Source of the DNA: Bacillota bacterium
GTDB taxonomy: Bacteria; Bacillota; Clostridia; RUG12999
Assembly: GCA_030705675.1 (NCBI GenBank)
Contig: JAUZPZ010000003.1
Span: forward strand, 1-36,862
Reading direction: 5' to 3'
Length of the DNA stretch: 36,862 bases
This document shows positions 33,373 to 36,862 of this stretch, in pieces. Numbering within the stretch: the stretch's first letter is position 1; each line of letters opens with the position of its first letter. The position numbers and the translations under genes were made by a program. The notes beneath the pieces are model-generated. The model was given only the letters and a program-made list of their open reading frames with translations. It had not been told where the DNA came from and made no database searches.

Positions 33373-35688
33373 TCAGCCTAAATAATCCACCATGCACATA
33401 TATAACTGCCTTGTGTCTACAGGCTTTTGAATGAATGCATTTATTCCGCAATCGGTAAATTTTTTATTATCGTATTCATCTGTACATGACATTACAGCCA
33501 ATACAGGCATCTTTTTCACATCGGTACGATCCATCAGCCGTATTTGTCTGGTTGCGGTATACCCGTCCATATCCGGCATATTTACATCAATAAAAATCAT
33601 ATCGAAATACCCTTCGATAGAATCCTTTACCAGCCTTACCGCCTCTGTACCGCTCCGGGCTGAAACCAATTCGGCACCCAGTTCCTCTATAATCGCGCAG
33701 AGAATATCAAGACACATTTCATCATGGCCAACCACAAGGATACGTTTTCCCGTAATATGAATATTTTTTCCGCTCTCGCGTATTTCTGTTTCCGTTTCGG
33801 TTATATCCTGTTTTGCCAGTTCTTCAAACTCCTTACGCGCAAGATCGAAACAGTGCAAAATCTTAGGATTAAAAATTCCGCACTGACCTCCCTTTATCAT
33901 TTCATATGCCGTTTCCGTCGAATATGCTTCCTTATAACAACGTTCACTTATCAACGCGTCATAAACATCCGCTATTGAAACTATTTGCGCCGAAATTGGT
34001 ATATCCTCGCATTTTAAACCATCCGGATACCCTTTTCCATCCCAGCGTTCATGATGATAACGCGTTATATCATAGCAGTATGACGCATATTCCACACCCT
34101 GCACATTTGAAATCATTTTTATAATTTCACTGCCTTTTTCAGAGTGCTCACGCATAATATCAAATTCCTCTCTCGTAAACCTGCCGGGTTTCAGCAGTAT
34201 ACTGTCCGGAATTGCTATTTTTCCAATATCATGCATTGCCGAGGCGGCAACTATAAGGTTTATTTTATCTTCATTAAGTCCGTATTTCGGATACTCACGC
34301 ATTACCTTCCTTGCAAGCAAGCATGTATATCCTTTGATGCGCTTAATGTGCTCTCCCGATTCCAGCGCGCGGTATTCAACCAACGTCGCGAGTACCTCTA
34401 TCAAGTCTTTATTCAGGTTTCGGAGCGCCAAAATATTATCTTTTTCGTTTTTAACACTCTGTATTGTCTTTTCACGTTTCACCTGATCCGTGACATCTCT
34501 TACTACCATAAGAACCCCGTTTTTTCCATAATCGTTCATCATAAAAACATATATTTCTACATATTCCTCTGTTCCGTCATCTTCTATAACGGGGCAGCTG
34601 AAAAGCTTTGTCTTCATTTCTCCCTTTTCGATATAAGCTTTCAGCTTTTCGGTGGAAATCTCCGAGCTTAAATGATCTATATACGGCGTCGGTATCTTGC
34701 CGCGCAGTCTGTCAAAAAATTTTGTATATTTCCCCGTAACCATGCCGACTTTCTCGTTTTCCGCATTAAACCGGTACATTTTGTATATATCCGCGTCCAG
34801 GTCAATGGAAACATACATTTTAAACATACGTCTGCCTATGTTAAGTATTTGCGCATTTGCACGGTCACGTTCCTTTTTTAACTCTCCGTCCCTGTCAATA
34901 CGCATAACAAAAACCAGTACATGTATATCGTTGTCCTTCTGTTCTTTGATAAACACCATTTTTGTCATTGTCCAATGGTGTTTATCGTCATTATATCTTT
35001 GCAGATGCTCCATCCATACCGATTCCGCACCTTCATTATATGCTTTTATCAAAGCGTCTCTTGAAAATTTATTTATAAAATCTTCATAAAAATCATTATG
35101 TATAGTTTCAGCTTCACATCTTATAAGCTCGTCAAAAGTTGTGTTTCTGTTAATGGAAATCAGCATATTTTCCCAATTTCCCACAACATGACACTCGTTT
35201 TGCGTAAGGTTTGATGAAAATATCATAACATATTTGTTTTCAACAAACTTTATAATATTTCCCATGTCCCGCTTTCTGTTTTCCGGAATTACTTCCTTTT
35301 CAAAGAGAAACACGGTTTCAGGATATTGCTCGAGTTTCAGAATTGACTGTTCCATCCACACTTTAGGATTGTTTTTAGCCCTGTATCTAAACTTTACCGG
35401 AGACATATTGTCTTTATCCATAACATATTTAAAAAGGTTTTCCGGCTTGCTTACCTCTGCTTTGTGAACATCCCGCGGATCTATTTTCTCTCTGCACATA
35501 TATTCATATGCAGAGTTAAAGTCCCCCTCAGGCAGTCCATCACAACTCTTGCCTTCATCCACGGCGACATTATAGCAGTATCCTAATTTTGTGTTTACAA
35601 CAGTAACGACATCATACGCAAGTTCAAAAGCTTCCGTAAATGCCTTTATTGTGTTTTCTATTTGTTTTCTTTTCTCTGCTGTATCCAT
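33373..35688 (-). CDS. HD-GYP phosphodiesterase with N-terminal PAS-like sensor and C-terminal degenerate receiver domain
   Basis: A 771-residue signalling protein. Residues 1-430 are PAS-like sensor modules without membrane helices, with segments like those of clostridial diguanylate-cyclase sensors (KFRYRAKNNPKVWMEQS; EYVEIYVFMMNDYG). The HD-GYP domain follows: H486-D487 in MHDIGKIAIPD, H545-H546-E547, and GYP at 553-555. HD-GYP enzymes hydrolyse c-di-GMP or related cyclic dinucleotides. A receiver domain closes the protein (about 649-771): the phospho-acceptor would be D701 in FIDVNMPDMDG and K is in QKPVD, but the two metal-binding acids are replaced by G654-H655. Family order is usually receiver first. 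A long structured leader precedes the gene. Confidence 0.92.
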   Translation of the reverse strand: MDTAEKRKQIENTIKAFTEAFELAYDVVTVVNTKLGYCYNVAVDEGKSCDGLPEGDFNSAYEYMCREKIDPRDVHKAEVSKPENLFKYVMDKDNMSPVKFRYRAKNNPKVWMEQSILKLEQYPETVFLFEKEVIPENRKRDMGNIIKFVENKYVMIFSSNLTQNECHVVGNWENMLISINRNTTFDELIRCEAETIHNDFYEDFINKFSRDALIKAYNEGAESVWMEHLQRYNDDKHHWTMTKMVFIKEQKDNDIHVLVFVMRIDRDGELKKERDRANAQILNIGRRMFKMYVSIDLDADIYKMYRFNAENEKVGMVTGKYTKFFDRLRGKIPTPYIDHLSSEISTEKLKAYIEKGEMKTKLFSCPVIEDDGTEEYVEIYVFMMNDYGKNGVLMVVRDVTDQVKREKTIQSVKNEKDNILALRNLNKDLIEVLATLVEYRALESGEHIKRIKGYTCLLARKVMREYPKYGLNEDKINLIVAASAMHDIGKIAIPDSILLKPGRFTREEFDIMREHSEKGSEIIKMISNVQGVEYASYCYDITRYHHERWDGKGYPDGLKCEDIPISAQIVSIADVYDALISERCYKEAYSTETAYEMIKGGQCGIFNPKILHCFDLARKEFEELAKQDITETETEIRESGKNIHITGKRILVVGHDEMCLDILCAIIEELGAELVSARSGTEAVRLVKDSIEGYFDMIFIDVNMPDMDGYTATRQIRLMDRTDVKKMPVLAVMSCTDEYDNKKFTDCGINAFIQKPVDTRQLYMCMVDYLG

Positions 35689-35962
35689 TGTTCTTCATCC
35701 TGTTCTTCGGGCACACTTAACCTAAGCGGCAAGTGCGAATCTTATATTTTTATAAAGTGCCTGTAGTCAACCTTTAGTTTCCGAAGTTGCCCTTTACGCC
35801 GTTTGTTTCATACCAAGGCTATTTCCGACAGTATGTCGGAGTGTTGCCTTGTCCCCATATGCGGGATTTGTACATATAGATTATCTCCCGCGCAAGGTCT
35901 CCGGCTTTAGGACAGTTTTGTCATAAACCATTTGTACAATCAGGCTTTCTTTTCCGATTATA
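35689..35962 (-). promoter_or_regulatory. Long structured 5' leader of the HD-GYP gene (candidate cis-regulatory RNA)
   Basis: On the minus strand TTAATA (35986-35981) and TATAAT (35962-35957) form a promoter with an 18-base spacer, giving a leader of about 260 bases. It can form GCGGGA/TCCCGC (35891-35886 with 35866-35861) inside CCTTG/CAAGG (35897-35893 with 35851-35847). The same CAAGGC (35851-35846) can instead pair with GCCTTG (35819-35814), enclosing CCGACA/TGTCGG. These two states exclude each other. CACTT/AAGTG pairing lies near the start codon. I do not recognise the c-di-GMP-I or -II riboswitch core here. Confidence 0.5.
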
Positions 35963-36218
35963 CAAATCTTATCAGAGCTTTATTAACATTACAATTTCGT
36001 TTTTAACCGTATTGGCAAAAAATGAGGCACAACCTCTTTATCCCACGCACAACATGTTATGCTATTAGGATCTCTAATTTACAGTATATCATACTTTTTT
36101 ATCATTTTCAATAGTAAAAATTATTTTGCAAATAATTGTTATTTTCTGTAAATTTTTAACCTGTTTTTTGTTTATCAGAATATAAATTACCAAACTGCGG
36201 GTTTTTCCGGATAAAACG

Positions 36219-36263
36219 AAGATTCCGATTTTGAAAAAATCGGAATCTTAATTGATTTTTTTT
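36219..36263. terminator. Perfect 14-bp hairpin, terminator-like
   Basis: AAGATTCCGATTTT (36219-36232) pairs with AAAATCGGAATCTT (36236-36249) around GAA, followed on the plus strand by ATTGATTTTTTTTATTG. No plus-strand gene precedes it; it may stop read-through from either side. A smaller minus-strand hairpin, GAGG-TTGTG-CCTC with TTTTTT, lies at 36018-36036. The region 35990-36218 otherwise shows no gene. Confidence 0.65.
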
Positions 36264-36301
36264 ATTGTATCGGACGAAAATTTTGTCTCAAGAACAAAAA
36301 T

Positions 36302-36776
36302 GGAGCAAAGCGAACTTTGCTCCGACGTGTATTATATTGTGAATTTAAATGCCAGAGATATAACCGAACGTAGCTCGCAAAAGGTTGGTAGCGAACCAAA
36401 GTCGTTGCGAGGGCGTTTACAACCGAGCAGACGACGTGAGCGTGACCTTTTTTGAAAAAACCTTTTACCAAAAGGAGGAGCAAGGTAGCGGGCGGATGTT
36501 TTTGTGCAAACAAAAACGGAGCAAAGCGAACTTTGCTCCGACGTGTCTTTTATAGCGAATTTAAATGCCAGGGATATAACCGAACGTAGCTCGCAAAAGG
36601 TTGGTAGCGAACCAAAGTCGTTGCGAGGGCGTTTACAACCGAGCAGACGACGTGAGCGTGACCTTTTGCGAAAAGACCTTTTGCGAAAAAACCTTTTACC
36701 AAAAGGGGGAGCGAGGAAGTAGGCGGATGTTTTTGTGCAAACAAAAACGGAGCAAAGCGAACTTTGCTCCGACGTG
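36302..36776 (-). repeat. Tandem array of about 220-bp units abutting tRNA-Leu
   Basis: Units start at 36302, 36518 and 36749 (GGAGCAAAG-CGAA-CTTTGCTCC), giving periods of 216 and 231 bases; the third copy is cut after about 28 bases, where the tRNA 3' end begins. The 15-base difference between units is a duplicated ACCTTTTGCGAAAAG-type segment in the second unit. Besides the hairpin, each unit has GGTT-GGTAGCG-AACC and other inverted repeats. Short open frames run through both strands but have the same repeat on each strand and no ribosome binding sites, so I treat them as non-coding. Confidence 0.85.
36740..36773 (-). terminator. Intrinsic terminator of tRNA-Leu, also the core of each repeat unit
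   Basis: On the minus strand, a few bases past the CCA end of the tRNA, CGGAGCAAAG-TTCG-CTTTGCTCCG is followed by TTTTTGTTT. It is a perfect UUCG-type stem with a T tract. The same hairpin and T tract recur at about 36509-36542; the copy near 36295-36326 has a weaker T tract. Confidence 0.9.
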
Positions 36777-36861
36777 GTGCCGGTGGCCGGACTCGAACCG
36801 GCACGGTGTTGCCACCGGTGGATTTTGAGTCCACTACGTCTGCCAATTCCATCACACCGGC
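36775..36861 (-). tRNA. tRNA-Leu, anticodon CAA
   Basis: On the minus strand the gene starts GCCGGTG at 36861 and pairs perfectly with CACCGGC; the discriminator is A and the CCA end is encoded (36777-36775). The anticodon arm is GTGGA-CTCAAAA-TCCAC, giving anticodon CAA, which reads UUG. A long variable arm (CGGTGGCAACACCG) marks a class II tRNA, and the T arm GCCGG-TTCGAGT-CCGGC is standard. Length is 87 bases. Any gene upstream is outside the window. Confidence 0.96.
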
Positions 36862-36862
36862 A

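Noticed and set aside
35689-35962. Known c-di-GMP riboswitch before the HD-GYP gene
   Set aside because: I looked for the GEMM-I and GEMM-II cores and could not align them convincingly, so I report only a candidate leader.
36302-36776. CRISPR array
   Set aside because: The period is 216-231 bases and the units are similar over their full length; there are no short repeats with unique spacers and no cas genes.
36550-36855. A 101-codon minus-strand frame starting MMELADVVDSKSTGG
   Set aside because: Its first third is the translated tRNA-Leu gene and the rest is the tandem repeat, a known type of false gene.

Overview
The window looks like the chromosome of a low-GC, anaerobic, Gram-positive member of the Clostridia (Bacillota). 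This rests on several observed features: the rplU-prp-rpmA-obgE-yhbY-nadD-yqeK order, an L27 protein with the short N-terminal extension that the Prp protease removes, spoVB-like/mazG/hup/rqcP synteny, a tandem glycine riboswitch, oxygen-sensitive acyl-CoA dehydratase activase homologues, a CarD-type regulator, an HD-GYP signalling protein, a BspA-type leucine-rich-repeat lipoprotein, and a secreted multidomain glycosidase ending in a copper-amine-oxidase-N-like domain. Genus cannot be fixed from sequence alone. No insertion sequence, prophage, plasmid gene or CRISPR array was found.

Layout. 1-1.6 kb: the 3' part of an FAD oxidoreductase with a Rieske domain, overlapping a tocopherol-cyclase-like gene broken by an in-frame TAA. 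1.8-2.3 kb: a NimA/PPOX-type flavoprotein. 2.4-6.4 kb: a ribosome-biogenesis and NAD cluster (L21 leader, rplU, prp, rpmA, obgE, yhbY, nadD, yqeK). 6.5-10.5 kb: a phosphoribosyltransferase with its own promoter, then a SpoVB/MurJ-type flippase, mazG, hup and rqcP. 10.6-13.3 kb (minus): rhamnulokinase with an AI-2E-family permease. 13.5-14.6 kb (minus): a UPF0126/TRIC membrane protein under a tandem glycine riboswitch. 14.6-19.9 kb (minus): a dehydratase-activase-like pair followed by azlC-azlD. 20-22 kb: an AraC-family pseudogene whose 3' remnant holds the promoter of a BspA-like lipoprotein. 22.6-25.9 kb (minus): the large secreted glycosidase-like protein. 26-27 kb: AT-rich DNA with a consensus promoter and a possible decayed reading frame. 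27-31 kb: a CNNM/CorC-type transporter, then a Pit phosphate transporter, its DUF47 partner and a DUF368 (PopT-type) lipid-carrier translocase. 31.3-33.2 kb (minus): CarD and a YgjP-like metallopeptidase, separated by a palindrome-rich stretch. 33.4-36 kb (minus): an HD-GYP protein with a C-terminal degenerate receiver and a long structured 5' leader. 36.3-36.86 kb: a tandem array of about 220-bp units abutting tRNA-Leu(CAA).

How parts work together. Prp and L27 are a protease-substrate pair, with ObgE and YhbY acting on the same large ribosomal subunit. RqcP acts in ribosome rescue. Pit, DUF47 and DUF368 connect phosphate uptake with recycling of undecaprenyl phosphate. The most promising under-described items are the roughly 260-nt leader of the HD-GYP gene, which has mutually exclusive pairings; the tRNA-Leu terminator that recurs as the core of a tandem repeat; the palindrome-rich element at 31.9-32.2 kb with a 55-bp direct repeat; and the secreted glycosidase architecture.
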